A stretch of 41,773 nt of DNA. It comes from a virus. This document shows positions 1 to 7,937 of this stretch, one piece after another. Position numbers and translations under genes: made by a program. The notes under the pieces were generated by a model that was not told where the DNA came from, did not search any database, and saw nothing but the letters and a program-made list of their open reading frames with translations. The stretch is from positions 1 to 41,773 of IMG/VR virus record IMGVR_UViG_3300020156_000051. One strand, given 5' to 3'. Each line of letters opens with the position of its first letter. The first letter of the stretch is position 1.

Positions 1-298
1 CCGCACCCAGCTTGACGCCGAACGCGGCCTTCTGGAGACCCTGCGAGGTGGTGATCAGGGGGATCTCGCCGCCTTCTGCGACGACCGAGGGGTCCTCGTC
101 GGCGTAGAGCCCTTCGGACTCCGCGTAGGCGACGACACCGGAGTTGTTCTGCCCGGCGTTCCGGAGCAGATCCTCCATCATGAACTCGTTGCGCGCGATG
201 TCGAGCAGCCGAGCCCGCACGAACAGCGGGTCCTTGATCATCGCGTTGACGGTCAGCCGCATACCCTGCTGGCTGTAATTCCCCACTGCGAGTGGCAT
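1..298 (-). CDS. Major capsid protein, HK97-type, N-terminal part (runs off left edge)
   Basis: Only the first 99 codons are present; the gene continues beyond the left edge. The N-terminus (MPLAVGNYSQQGMRLTVNAM) and the later segment AEGGEIPLITTSQG are typical of actinophage HK97-fold major capsid proteins, where an N-terminal arm precedes a stretch ending in a conserved E-G-G-E-I-P-like turn. The ATG at 298 follows a strong AAGGAGG with good spacing. It is the last gene visible in the terminase-portal-protease-decoration series, which is the standard slot for the capsid subunit. Identification rests on context plus these motifs. Confidence 0.85.
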   Translation of the reverse strand, partial: MPLAVGNYSQQGMRLTVNAMIKDPLFVRARLLDIARNEFMMEDLLRNAGQNNSGVVAYAESEGLYADEDPSVVAEGGEIPLITTSQGLQKAAFGVKLGA

Positions 299-313
299 GG
301 TCTAGTCCTCCTT

Positions 314-760
314 CTACTGGAACAGGCGGACGTAGCCGCTGCCGGACGAGGCGATACCGCCGGGGTTGACGACGATGCCGACCGGGCGCCCCGTGGTGGT
401 GGCCTTCTGGATCAGACCGCCCGCACCGCAGTACACGATGTCGCCCTGGGCCAGCGCGGCGGCGGTCGCGGTCAGCTTGTAGACGCCGATCCACGCCACG
501 GCGACCTCGGGCCGGTTGACCGCCAGGGTCACGCCGGGGTTGCCCAGCGCATCCACGGTGGCCGGATCGAACGTCGGCTGGCCGTCGTACAGCGCGACGC
601 CGAGCCACTTCGTGGAGTCGACGACCGCCAGCTTGATCTTGCCAGTGGTGCCGTCGAACTCGACGAGCTTGCCGCCGACCACACTGGCCGAGCCGGTCGC
701 GCCATCGGACACGTAGTACGTGTCCGGGCCGAGCCGCTGCTTACCGATCACTGCAACCAT
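314..760 (-). CDS. Capsid decoration (cement) protein-like, 148 aa
   Basis: A 148-residue protein rich in Gly, Ala, Thr and Val, predicted mostly beta, lying directly upstream of the major capsid gene. The pattern of VGVALYDG, GDIVYCGAGGLIQ and a closing VRLF resembles the small beta-rich DUF2190-type proteins that sit next to many phage capsid genes and stabilise the shell. Only 15 bp separate it from the capsid start, so it is cotranscribed. The role is inferred from position and composition; a minor structural protein of another kind is possible. Confidence 0.7.
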   Translation of the reverse strand: MVAVIGKQRLGPDTYYVSDGATGSASVVGGKLVEFDGTTGKIKLAVVDSTKWLGVALYDGQPTFDPATVDALGNPGVTLAVNRPEVAVAWIGVYKLTATAAALAQGDIVYCGAGGLIQKATTTGRPVGIVVNPGGIASSGSGYVRLFQ

Positions 761-775
761 CGTTGCTTCTCCCTA

Positions 776-1918
776 TCAGTCGTACTGCCGCGCGGCGGCG
801 AGCATCGCGTCCCGCTGCTTCTGGACGCTGTCGGTACCGATCAGGACACCGCTCTGGGTGTCCAGGTCGAGGATGTCGTGACCGGTGCGCGCCAGCTCGA
901 CGACCTCACGAAGCACGTTCCGCATGACCGTCGCGGAATCGGTCTTCTTGCCGTTGGACAGCTCGACAATCTGCGAGGCTCCTTCGAGCAGCGGCCGGGC
1001 GGCGTCGATGATGGCGGGCGCGAGCCCGGTGCCCTGGAACTCGGCGATCTCGCGCTCGACACGGGCCGAGTTGAGCTGACGACTGAGCTCGACGACCTGG
1101 TTCTGGGCCGCTTCGGCGGTCGCCCGTGCCAGCTCGATGGCCTCGGTCTGGTGCCGGGACAGCGTGACCGTCCCCGTGCCATCGTCGTCCTCGTCGTCAT
1201 CCTCGTCGTCAAGGCCATCACCCTCGCCGCCGTTCTCAGCGTTGGTGAAGTCTTCCGGCTTGAGGTTGAGGGCCTTGACGTCCTCGTGGTCGGCTGCCAG
1301 CTGAAGCAGCGTGTCCCGCTGTTCCGCGGTCAACTCCAGCGTGACCTTGGTGTCGTTCATGCTTCCCTCCGATGCGCCGAGGTACTCCGCGGCGGACAGA
1401 TCGATGGTTTCCGTGACGCCTTCCCGGTCCGCGGACAGGGAGACGGCTTCCCAGGGCTTCATGCCCTGGACATGCGGGTCGTCGGTGACCAGCACATGCT
1501 GCATCGCCGCCGCGAACGCTCGGCCGTCGGGCTGCTCGACGTTCTCGAAGATCCGAGCCGAGACGCCCACGTGCCCGTCCGACGATTCGACGGCCTTGTA
1601 CCCGTCGTCGTTGAGCTCGAACACACCGATGAGACCGTCCGAATCGGACAGTTCCAGACCGGCCAGCTTTCCCCCGGTGCGCAGGACGTCGTTCGTGTGC
1701 GAGTTGTCTCCCGGCGCCAGCTTCAGCGGGATATAGGGGAACGCGCCCGCATCGAACGACTCCTTCACGGTGCGGAGGTACGACATGTCGAACTTCTTCT
1801 GCTTGCCGCCGTACTTCACCTCCGTGATCGGGAGGATCTGCTTCTTGAACTTACGGCGCGCGAGGTCCACGATCTCGCCCTTGGTGGCGTTGATCGGTGT
1901 GAGGAGCTCTGTGCTCAT
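776..1918 (-). CDS. Prohead protease/scaffold-like protein, 380 aa
   Basis: The N-terminal 180 residues contain GVSARIFENV and a later LVTDDPHVQGMKPWEAVSLS segment. Head-maturation proteases of actinophages carry a similar serine-containing motif just after a D-x-P turn. A very acidic linker (DDEDDDEDDD, about residue 245) is followed by a long Ala/Glu/Arg-rich helical part like a scaffolding domain. A fused protease-scaffold in front of the capsid gene is a common head arrangement. I chose the ATG at 1918 (MSTELL) because AGGACGG precedes it; an upstream ATG at 1939 has no ribosome site. Catalytic residues are not assigned. Confidence 0.65.
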   Translation of the reverse strand: MSTELLTPINATKGEIVDLARRKFKKQILPITEVKYGGKQKKFDMSYLRTVKESFDAGAFPYIPLKLAPGDNSHTNDVLRTGGKLAGLELSDSDGLIGVFELNDDGYKAVESSDGHVGVSARIFENVEQPDGRAFAAAMQHVLVTDDPHVQGMKPWEAVSLSADREGVTETIDLSAAEYLGASEGSMNDTKVTLELTAEQRDTLLQLAADHEDVKALNLKPEDFTNAENGGEGDGLDDEDDDEDDDGTGTVTLSRHQTEAIELARATAEAAQNQVVELSRQLNSARVEREIAEFQGTGLAPAIIDAARPLLEGASQIVELSNGKKTDSATVMRNVLREVVELARTGHDILDLDTQSGVLIGTDSVQKQRDAMLAAARQYD

Positions 1919-1985
1919 GGGACCGTCCTGACTGATCATCTCGTGCGAATTCAGCGTAACAGTGTTACCGCGCGAATCAGCGCCT

Positions 1986-2729
1986 TCACCTGGTCGTCTT
2001 CTTGAGCTGCGCGATCACCCGGTTCAGCTCGGCCCTTTCTGCCGGACTGGCCGTCCCGTTGGTGATCTTCTTCTCCAGCACACTCCTGCGGGCCTTGAGG
2101 GTCACTTTGCTGGGAGTCTTCTTGTCCGGTTTCGTAACGGTGTTTTTGGTGACGGGGGTCTTCTCCGCGGACGTCCGCACTTCGTCCGTTTTGGACTTGG
2201 TCAGATGAGGAGGAACCGGCTTGTTCATCTCATCCTGCTTGCCCGCCTTGGGTTTTCCGGTCGGCGTCAAGTCCTTTGTGGACAGATGCTTAGCTTTTAC
2301 GGCGTACGCGACCTTGGTCATCGGCTGGTACCCATGGCGCCAATCAGCCTTGGACTTGAGATCGCCCTTCTTCCGCCCGTGCTGCTTCGTGTGCGTCACG
2401 TGTCGTTCGTACGGCCCGCGTTTGGCGCCCAGCTCTACAGCGAGAATCCGGCGAGCCGACAGCTTGACCGCTTGGCGGGCCTTGTTCTTGCCCTTGAGCG
2501 CCTCCCACTGGGCAATCGCCCGGATGGCCTCCTTGTTCCCCTTCGCGGCCCACTTCCGCACCTGGGAGATGGCCATGGCGATGGCCGTGGAGATCGGCTT
2601 GCCGCCCTCGTAGTGGATGTGCTTGGCGACGCGTTCGATGAACCGGGGCAGGCCGCCGGACGCCTCCACCCAGTTGTCCTTCTTGCCCGGTGCTCGTTCC
2701 AGGTCCGGGTAGGCGCTGGAGCTGACCAT
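1986..2729 (-). CDS. Basic head-module protein of unknown role, 247 aa
   Basis: The start at 2729 has a textbook AAGGAG. Residues about 18-75 hold the motif GGLPRFIERVAKHIHYEGG, then AIAMAISQVRKWA and AIAQWEALK. This resembles a small helical module that recurs in actinophage head genes, often as a tail on proteases or as a separate protein. The rest is Lys/Thr/Pro-rich and unstructured, ending in a short helical segment with KKIT and RAELNRVIAQLKK. It begins 10 bp after MuF stops. It could bind DNA or act in assembly; I cannot assign a biochemical role. Confidence 0.75.
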   Translation of the reverse strand: MVSSSAYPDLERAPGKKDNWVEASGGLPRFIERVAKHIHYEGGKPISTAIAMAISQVRKWAAKGNKEAIRAIAQWEALKGKNKARQAVKLSARRILAVELGAKRGPYERHVTHTKQHGRKKGDLKSKADWRHGYQPMTKVAYAVKAKHLSTKDLTPTGKPKAGKQDEMNKPVPPHLTKSKTDEVRTSAEKTPVTKNTVTKPDKKTPSKVTLKARRSVLEKKITNGTASPAERAELNRVIAQLKKTTR

Positions 2730-2739
2730 GACATCTCCT

Positions 2740-3453
2740 TCAGTGCACGGGCGGTGTTCCGTGCTCGACTCGACGTTTCGTGGGGTACGGCGGCACTGGG
2801 CGGCACCGGCACCACAGGTGCACGGTGCCGGGGTAACCGATCGGCGGCGGCTGGAGCGCGTTGAAGTTGCGGCCATTGGCCCAGCGGCAGTCGGCCGACG
2901 TCTTGGAGTCCAGCGTGGCCTTCCAGCCGAGCAGGAGCTCCCCGTTCTTGTCGACACCGAACGGCGCGACCGTCTCGGCAACCCGGAGCGTGGCCGCGCC
3001 CCGGCGGTCCTCGGCTTGGAGATGGGCTTCCAGGTACCTCGCCTCGGTGGCCTGCGCCCGGTAGATTCGGTCGACGTCCCCGGACGCGACCGCGGGTGCC
3101 AGCCGCCGGGAGGCGTTGATCAGGTACGTGGCCCGGCGGAACGCCGCCACCGTGGCACCCTGATGCAGCACTCGGACGGCAGGGGTCTCGTACCGGGGTA
3201 GGATCGACAGCTCCTCGGCGGTCGCGCGCAGGAGCGCGTCCCAGCCCTGGAGCCGGAGGATCTGTCCGGCGAGCCTCGTCGTCAGGCCCGCGAACCGGCC
3301 CAGGATCCGCGCGAGGACGTCGACCGCGGCGCCCGCGATCAACGCCGCCACGAGCGCGGCGATGAGTTCCCCGTCCGGCGCACCCTCGGGAGGGATCGCG
3401 ACCGATTCGACGGGGAGCTCAGTGTCCGCGGGCGCCTGGATCGGCTCGGCCAT
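2740..3453 (-). CDS. MuF-like minor head protein, 237 aa
   Basis: An Ala/Leu-rich helical N-terminal half is followed by the MuF signature: ATLDSKTSADCRWANGRNF and then GYPGTVHLWCRCRP. These give the spaced Cys, His and Cys-x-Cys residues of the phage Mu F head-morphogenesis fold. MuF proteins attach to the portal and enter the capsid. The start overlaps the stop of the upstream gene (TGATG) and the gene lies in the portal-to-protease interval, as expected. Confidence 0.82.
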   Translation of the reverse strand: MAEPIQAPADTELPVESVAIPPEGAPDGELIAALVAALIAGAAVDVLARILGRFAGLTTRLAGQILRLQGWDALLRATAEELSILPRYETPAVRVLHQGATVAAFRRATYLINASRRLAPAVASGDVDRIYRAQATEARYLEAHLQAEDRRGAATLRVAETVAPFGVDKNGELLLGWKATLDSKTSADCRWANGRNFNALQPPPIGYPGTVHLWCRCRPVPPYPTKRRVEHGTPPVH

Positions 3454-3842
3454 CAGGAACCCGGATTCGGCGGTACCTGCACGCAGGAGAACCGCGCGGC
3501 CTGGACGACGAAGGAGTTCTTCGCCTCCCAGAGCTTGCGTAGGCCCACCGTCAGCTCAGGGCCGTCGGAAAGGTGTCCCAGCATCGCGTGTGCCAACGCG
3601 GCACAGACCTTGCTGACTTCCTTGTGCGTACCTTCACTCAGGTGATCGAACTTGAACAGCTCCTCGAAATGCTGCACGGACGGGTGCCGCTTACTCCACG
3701 CGCCGTAGCTCCTGCGCGGGGTGACGATGAACTGATCAAGGATCTCGTCCGCGATCTCGACACCGGATGCTACGGCGGGTCGTGCCGGGTCGATGACTGC
3801 GGCCAACGCGAGCCGAATGTCCTGGGGATGTGTGTCGCTCAC
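3453..3842 (-). CDS. Acb2/Tad1-hairpin-like protein, possible cyclic-nucleotide sponge, 129 aa
   Basis: GTG start at 3842 with AAGGAG upstream. The C-terminal 60 residues (FEELFKFDHL, then VSKVCAALAHAML, then ELTVGLRKLWEAK) follow the pattern of the small helical-hairpin domain of Acb2 anti-CBASS proteins: an aromatic-x-aromatic opening, a helix with a hydrophobic stripe, then E-L/S-x-A-L-x-K-L-x-E-A. Acb2 proteins bind cyclic oligonucleotides or cADPR-type signals and so blunt host CBASS or Thoeris defence. The N-terminal 60 residues are extra compared with the roughly 90-residue Acb2. The match is by eye and the function is inferred. Confidence 0.55.
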   Translation of the reverse strand: MSDTHPQDIRLALAAVIDPARPAVASGVEIADEILDQFIVTPRRSYGAWSKRHPSVQHFEELFKFDHLSEGTHKEVSKVCAALAHAMLGHLSDGPELTVGLRKLWEAKNSFVVQAARFSCVQVPPNPGS

Positions 3843-3858
3843 TGTCGCTCCTTGCCGA

Positions 3859-4230
3859 TCATGATGATTCCTGACGTTCCAAACCGACAGCCTTGCGCAG
3901 CTCCCCGGCCTCCTCGTCGTCGACCAGCGTCACCAGTGCCGCGGCCATCGCGTTGAGCTTCTGCTGCACTGCGCGGTTCGCACGTTCCTGTGTGTTCTGC
4001 ATGAGCCCGACCAGCAGGAACGTGACGATGGTCGTGGCGGTATTAATGATCAATTGCCAGGTGTCGATGTCGCCGATGAACAGGATGCTCGGAGCCCATA
4101 CCGCGACCAACGCAACGCAGGCGGCGAAGAACCAGGCTTTGGCCGTCACCCGGGCGACCGCGTCGGCGAAGCGATCGAACACGCCGACATGGCCGCTGTC
4201 CTCACCGCTGGGCATCACGGAGTTGCTCAC
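3859..4230 (-). CDS. Low-affinity iron permease-like membrane protein, 123 aa
   Basis: Two hydrophobic segments (KAWFFAACVALVAVWAPSIL and INTATTIVTFLLVGLMQNTQ) with the linking DTWQLIINT are a close match to the bacterial low-affinity iron permease family (PF04120). That family also has W-Q-L-x-I-N-T-x-T-T-I-V-T-F followed by Q-N-T-Q and a soluble helix. The start is GTG at 4230, overlapping the upstream stop as GTGA, with GGAGG upstream. Its place between the 66-aa gene and the Acb2-like gene is unusual for a metal transporter; in a phage the fold may have another membrane role. Confidence 0.75.
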   Translation of the reverse strand: MSNSVMPSGEDSGHVGVFDRFADAVARVTAKAWFFAACVALVAVWAPSILFIGDIDTWQLIINTATTIVTFLLVGLMQNTQERANRAVQQKLNAMAAALVTLVDDEEAGELRKAVGLERQESS

Positions 4231-4427
4231 CGAGCCACCTGCCTCCGCGGCATCCGGTACAGCGCGACGTAGCTGCGCCGGAACCCGACGCAGACGCCGT
4301 CCACCACATTCTCCCGGTTGAGTACCCGGCTGACGTGGAGCCCGTGCCGACCTTCCTTCCGCTTGCCCAGACCCAGGAGCAGTTCCCAGCCCCGGGCTCG
4401 CATGGCCTTGTGACCCTTGATCATCAC
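4227..4427 (-). CDS. Small basic protein of unknown function, 66 aa
   Basis: Very rich in Arg, Lys and Gly, with no recognisable domain. Either the GTG at 4427 (GTGA overlap with the portal stop) or the ATG at 4424 (TGATG overlap) can serve as start; AGGAGAAG lies upstream of both. It is coupled to the portal on one side and the iron permease-like gene on the other. No function assigned. Confidence 0.6.
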   Translation of the reverse strand: MMIKGHKAMRARGWELLLGLGKRKEGRHGLHVSRVLNRENVVDGVCVGFRRSYVALYRMPRRQVAR

Positions 4428-6025
4428 TGCTTCTCCTGTCGATCTTGCTTGAGCTGTTCGAGCGCCGGGCTCGTGCCTTGTGCGCGGAGTTGCTCACGGT
4501 TAATGGGACGGCCGTTCTGTTTCGCCTCGACGAGGTCCTTGGCCGCGTTCACGTTATCCGTGATCTGGCCATCCGGGGACGCACTCTCCTGCTGCGTCCG
4601 GCCGAGGAGCTCGGCCTGCTTACGCCGGAACTCGGCCTGCTCGGCGAGCAGCTTCTCGACCTTCTCGTCCGGCAGATCGAGGAACTGGCTCACGCGCTCG
4701 ATGAGCAGGTCCAGGAAGCCCGGCGGGACACTCACGTTCTGCGCCGAGCCGAGTTGCTGGAGCATCTGCATGGCCTTGTCGCTCTGCTCCTGGCCCATCT
4801 GCTCGAACACGAGCCGGGGGATGGCCGCATCGTGCCCGAAGTTCACCCGCACGAGCGGGGCGATGAGCTGGTCGTTGACGGTCGCGGCCAGCTCTTTGGC
4901 CGCGGACTGCCGACTGGTCAGAAACAGGCCAGATTGGTCCGCGCTGAGCGCGTAGGAGCCGATGCCGCGGGTCGCATTGCTGGTCAGGTCCAGGAACCCG
5001 GCCAGCACGCTCTTGGTCATGCACTGCTCGAAGTACTGGACCGCCTCGGCGAACTGGGCGGCGCCGGAGCCGGAGGTGTCCAAGGTCTCGAACAACTTGA
5101 TCGTGGGGTCCAGGCCGCCGTCCCGGGCGACGCCGACGACGCCGGAGCCGCGCAGGCTCGCGATCGTCCGCGCGAGCTTGTTCGCCTTGCCGTCGTCCTC
5201 GCCGTACGCGACGACCTTGGGCTGGCTCTGGCCGTCGAGGAACGTGGCCCAGAGCATGAGGATCTTCTGCTGCATGGTCCAGGCCCAGTGCGTCACGGCC
5301 AGGTCCGACGTGCCGTTGATCGGGTCCCGGTGCTGTCCGTGGATGTGCACGACGGCACGGGAGGCGGGGATCCGGACGTACCCGTAGTCCAGATCGTCAT
5401 GGGAGCCGACCTGGGCGATGTCCCGGTCCTGGCCCAGCTCCATGGCCGTCTGCCAGTCGATGTACTGCCGGAATCCGCGTAGCTCCCCGGACACGCGGTG
5501 CCGGATCGCCTCGCAGGTGGACGGGGGCCGCCACGCAACCTGCGAGTATCCGACCCGACCGTCCTTGCGGCGGTCGAACACCAGCTCGTGAAAGGTCTTC
5601 TTGCTCACGATCGCGTACGCCATCTGCGAGACGACGGCGACCAGGTCCGGCTTCATCCCGGACGTCTGGCCGGAGCTGTAGAGGACCTCACGCACGAACT
5701 CGGTCTGACCCTTGTCCTTCTCCGGCTTCTCGATCGTGAGGTTCGCCGAGCGGAGCGGGAGCGTGAGCCCCTTCTCGACGGCCGCGGGCTGGCCACCGCG
5801 GTCCAGCATCCGCTCGACATCGGCGATCCATTCCCGGTCCGACGGCGCGACGACCAGCTCCCGGTCGTCATACAGGTCCGTCCACGGGCGCTCGGGGCGC
5901 TGCCAGTCAAACGGGGTACCGCGCTCCAGCCCTTCGGCGCGGACGGCTTCCTCCTTGGACAGGACGACCGTCGGGTCTTCCTCACGCGCCTGGGTGCGCG
6001 TCACGCCTCCGGATCGCTTCGCCAT
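4424..6025 (-). CDS. Portal protein (DUF935-like), 533 aa
   Basis: The sequence follows the Mu gp29/DUF935 type of portal: an N-terminal WIADVERMLDRGGQPAAVEK segment, a tract of alternating helices, the central ISKKTFHELVF-like stretch (VSKKTFHELVFDRR), RAVVHIHGQH, and a helical C-terminal region rich in Gln and Glu. The portal dodecamer forms the DNA entry vertex and is the docking site for terminase. ATG at 6025 overlaps the terminase stop by one base (TGATG) and has AGGAG at correct spacing; an ATG at 6043 inside terminase lacks a ribosome site. A MuF gene downstream supports the call. Confidence 0.88.
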   Translation of the reverse strand: MAKRSGGVTRTQAREEDPTVVLSKEEAVRAEGLERGTPFDWQRPERPWTDLYDDRELVVAPSDREWIADVERMLDRGGQPAAVEKGLTLPLRSANLTIEKPEKDKGQTEFVREVLYSSGQTSGMKPDLVAVVSQMAYAIVSKKTFHELVFDRRKDGRVGYSQVAWRPPSTCEAIRHRVSGELRGFRQYIDWQTAMELGQDRDIAQVGSHDDLDYGYVRIPASRAVVHIHGQHRDPINGTSDLAVTHWAWTMQQKILMLWATFLDGQSQPKVVAYGEDDGKANKLARTIASLRGSGVVGVARDGGLDPTIKLFETLDTSGSGAAQFAEAVQYFEQCMTKSVLAGFLDLTSNATRGIGSYALSADQSGLFLTSRQSAAKELAATVNDQLIAPLVRVNFGHDAAIPRLVFEQMGQEQSDKAMQMLQQLGSAQNVSVPPGFLDLLIERVSQFLDLPDEKVEKLLAEQAEFRRKQAELLGRTQQESASPDGQITDNVNAAKDLVEAKQNGRPINREQLRAQGTSPALEQLKQDRQEKQ

Positions 6026-7749
6026 CAGAACTCCTGACTCCACTGGTGGAAGGATGCGGACTCACCGGCGCCGAAGGCGATCGCCCCCGGCCCGCCGACG
6101 CCGGGTTCGTAGTTCTCCAGCTCGGCGGTCTGGTGGAAACGGTACGTCTCCAGCAGGTGCTGAGCCTCGGTGGTCGTGCGGGTGTCGCTCGCGCTCTCCG
6201 GACTGGTCCACGTCGACAGCACGGCGTCGGCGGTGTCCGTCGAGCGGCCGAGCCGCTCCTTGATGTCGTCCTTGCTCTCGACCTTGATCTTGCTGGACGG
6301 CGTGATGTCCCAGTGCGGCGCCGCCAGCTCGCCGATCATGTCGTCGTCCGGCGGCAGGCACACGTCCGGGTCGAACGCCGGGTCAAGGAGCTCACGCATC
6401 CCCCACCACATCTCGGCGCGTCGGTTGTGGAACCCGAGCTGCGTCGAGCGGTCCTTCTTCCAGCTCTTCTTGCTCGCGGTGAAGGGGCGGACGTTCAGGC
6501 CGCGCTCACGCGCCTGGTCGAACACGCCGCCACCGACGCCGACGACGTCGATCACGGCCTGGTCGCCGGGCTTCATCCGGACCTGGATCGCGGCGACGAC
6601 GGCCGTGGTGCTGGCGGTGTTCAGCTTGTCGATCTTCTCGATCACGCTCCCCCGCCGCCGGGCGATCGCGGTGAGGTCGGCACCGCCGCGGGCGACGTCG
6701 ACACCATGCACGAGCGTGGTGGCCTGCTTCCGGCCGCCGGTGCGCTTCCACTCGTGCCAGCGCTCCACCGCGGCCTCGATCCAGCTCAGCGGGATGACGG
6801 CGTCGTCGGCACTAGCGTGGAACTCACCCAGCACGCGGTTGGCGTACAGCGCACTGTCCGGACCCCACTGCCGCTCGCGCGCAGCGCGCCAGTCCTCGGA
6901 GATCCGGCCGCAGGCCATGACTTCGCTGACCTTGACGTGCCGGACCTTCCAGTCCTCGAACCCGGGCTTACGGACGTGGATGTCGTAGAAGCGCCCGTTC
7001 GGCTCGCCCGGCGTGGATGTGGCGACGGCGAGCGCTTCCAAGCCGCGCTTCTCCGGCGGCGTGGTCGGCCGCTCGCCGGTGGATCCCATGGCACCGGAGA
7101 ACGCACCTTCCGCGGCGTCGAACACCGCGGGCCGGATTGCCTTGGACTCGTCGAAGATGTACAGAACGCGGTCCGCGTGCACACCCTCGATCTTCTTCTC
7201 GTCCGAGCTGGCGACCGCGAAAGCGCTACCGTATTTGAGGTTCAGACTCAGCGCGAGCAGATCCTGACCATCGCGCCAGGGCGTCATGCCGAGCTTGTCC
7301 CAGCGGATCTTGCGTGACCACTTCTTGATCTCAGGCCAAAGGTAGTGCTCCAGCTGACGCCACGCGCCCGCGGTCGTCGCACACTTCCAGTCCTTCTTCG
7401 CGGCCTCACTGGTGATCGCGAACCAGATCACGGTGAGCGCGTTAGTGGTCGTCTTGCCGAGACCGTGAGGACCGCGCACGGCCATCCGGCCGTGCTTCGG
7501 GAGATCGTCCATGATCTCCTGCTGGTACTCGGTCAGACCCGCTTCAGTTCCTTCGGCAGGCGTGCCGAAGTCGATGAATTCGGTGACGAATCCGACAGGG
7601 TCGTCGTAAAACTCGATGACCGGAATGGCGACGTTTTCGAACGCGTCGGCGGCAAAAGCGAACGGGTCCTGTTCGGACACAGCCATGCCCTGGTCCATGC
7701 CCGGAGTCCAGCTTTTCGCCCGCATTCTCTCATGGTAAGCGGCGATCAT
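6025..7749 (-). CDS. terL: Terminase large subunit, 574 aa
   Basis: ATP-driven DNA packaging motor and headful nuclease. Walker A is GPHGLGKT (residues 93-100), Walker B VLYIFDES (195-202), and a coupling motif AVATSTPGEPNG follows near 241. The RNase H-like nuclease carries GVDVARGG (Asp351), IDVVGVGGG (Asp401) and DTADAVL (near 505-510). The longest ORF starts at 7749, two bases after a terminator stem and inside a TATGAT -10-like hexamer, and it has no Shine-Dalgarno; internal ATGs at 7725, 7698 and 7686 are therefore plausible true starts. The portal gene overlaps its stop by one base. Confidence 0.93.
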   Translation of the reverse strand: MIAAYHERMRAKSWTPGMDQGMAVSEQDPFAFAADAFENVAIPVIEFYDDPVGFVTEFIDFGTPAEGTEAGLTEYQQEIMDDLPKHGRMAVRGPHGLGKTTTNALTVIWFAITSEAAKKDWKCATTAGAWRQLEHYLWPEIKKWSRKIRWDKLGMTPWRDGQDLLALSLNLKYGSAFAVASSDEKKIEGVHADRVLYIFDESKAIRPAVFDAAEGAFSGAMGSTGERPTTPPEKRGLEALAVATSTPGEPNGRFYDIHVRKPGFEDWKVRHVKVSEVMACGRISEDWRAARERQWGPDSALYANRVLGEFHASADDAVIPLSWIEAAVERWHEWKRTGGRKQATTLVHGVDVARGGADLTAIARRRGSVIEKIDKLNTASTTAVVAAIQVRMKPGDQAVIDVVGVGGGVFDQARERGLNVRPFTASKKSWKKDRSTQLGFHNRRAEMWWGMRELLDPAFDPDVCLPPDDDMIGELAAPHWDITPSSKIKVESKDDIKERLGRSTDTADAVLSTWTSPESASDTRTTTEAQHLLETYRFHQTAELENYEPGVGGPGAIAFGAGESASFHQWSQEF

Positions 7750-7752
7750 AGG

Positions 7753-7795
7753 AAAACCCGGCTCCAGGAGCGGCCTGAGCTCCTGGAGCCGGGTT
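7753..7795 (-). terminator. Strong rho-independent-type terminator before terminase
   Basis: A perfect 17-bp stem, AACCCGGCTCCAGGAGC (7755-7771) with its complement (7779-7795), closes a 7-nt loop. In the minus-strand direction the stem is followed by TTTTCC. It should end transcription of the recombination operon just before the terminase gene, so late transcription must start downstream of it or read through it. Confidence 0.85.
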
Positions 7796-7798
7796 CAA

Positions 7799-7890
7799 GG
7801 GGCATCCCCACGCCCTGCCATGCAGGACCATTACACCACAGTGCTGGCGCCGTCCCATTCCACTAGGAGTTGCCAGCACCAGCACTGTGG
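7799..7890 (-). other. Densely structured non-coding leader with two competing stems
   Basis: Between the 7938 stop and the terminator are three further dyads: GGGG-CAT-CCCC (7799-7809), CCTGC-CAT-GCAGG (7814-7826), and a larger one in which 7841-7847 can pair either with 7872-7879 (GTGCTGGC/GCCAGCAC) or, as 7836-7847, with 7879-7890 (CCACAGTGCTGG/CCAGCACTGTGG). The two large stems exclude each other. No ORF or tRNA fits here. Position next to terminase suits a packaging-site or attenuator role; this is inference. Confidence 0.6.
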
Positions 7891-7937
7891 AGCTTCACAT
7901 CCGGGCTCAACGACCTGACCCTGGAGAAGGACTCAGC

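Noticed and set aside
878-2005. Long plus-strand frame opposite the protease gene
   Set aside because: Mirror of a GC-rich gene on the other strand, with no start signal and unlikely composition. The same holds for similar long antisense frames over portal, terminase and helicase.
7666-7678. GTCCTGTTCGGAC in terminase as another dispersed GTCC/GGAC site
   Set aside because: It keeps only the outer four bases; the inner A...T of GTCCA-N3-TGGAC is missing, so it is background.
7790-7850. tRNA-like stretch on the minus strand (GTGGTGTAATGGT resembles a D arm)
   Set aside because: No 7-nt anticodon loop on a 5-bp stem, no TTCRA T loop and no matching acceptor stem; the segment is better explained by the hairpin cluster.
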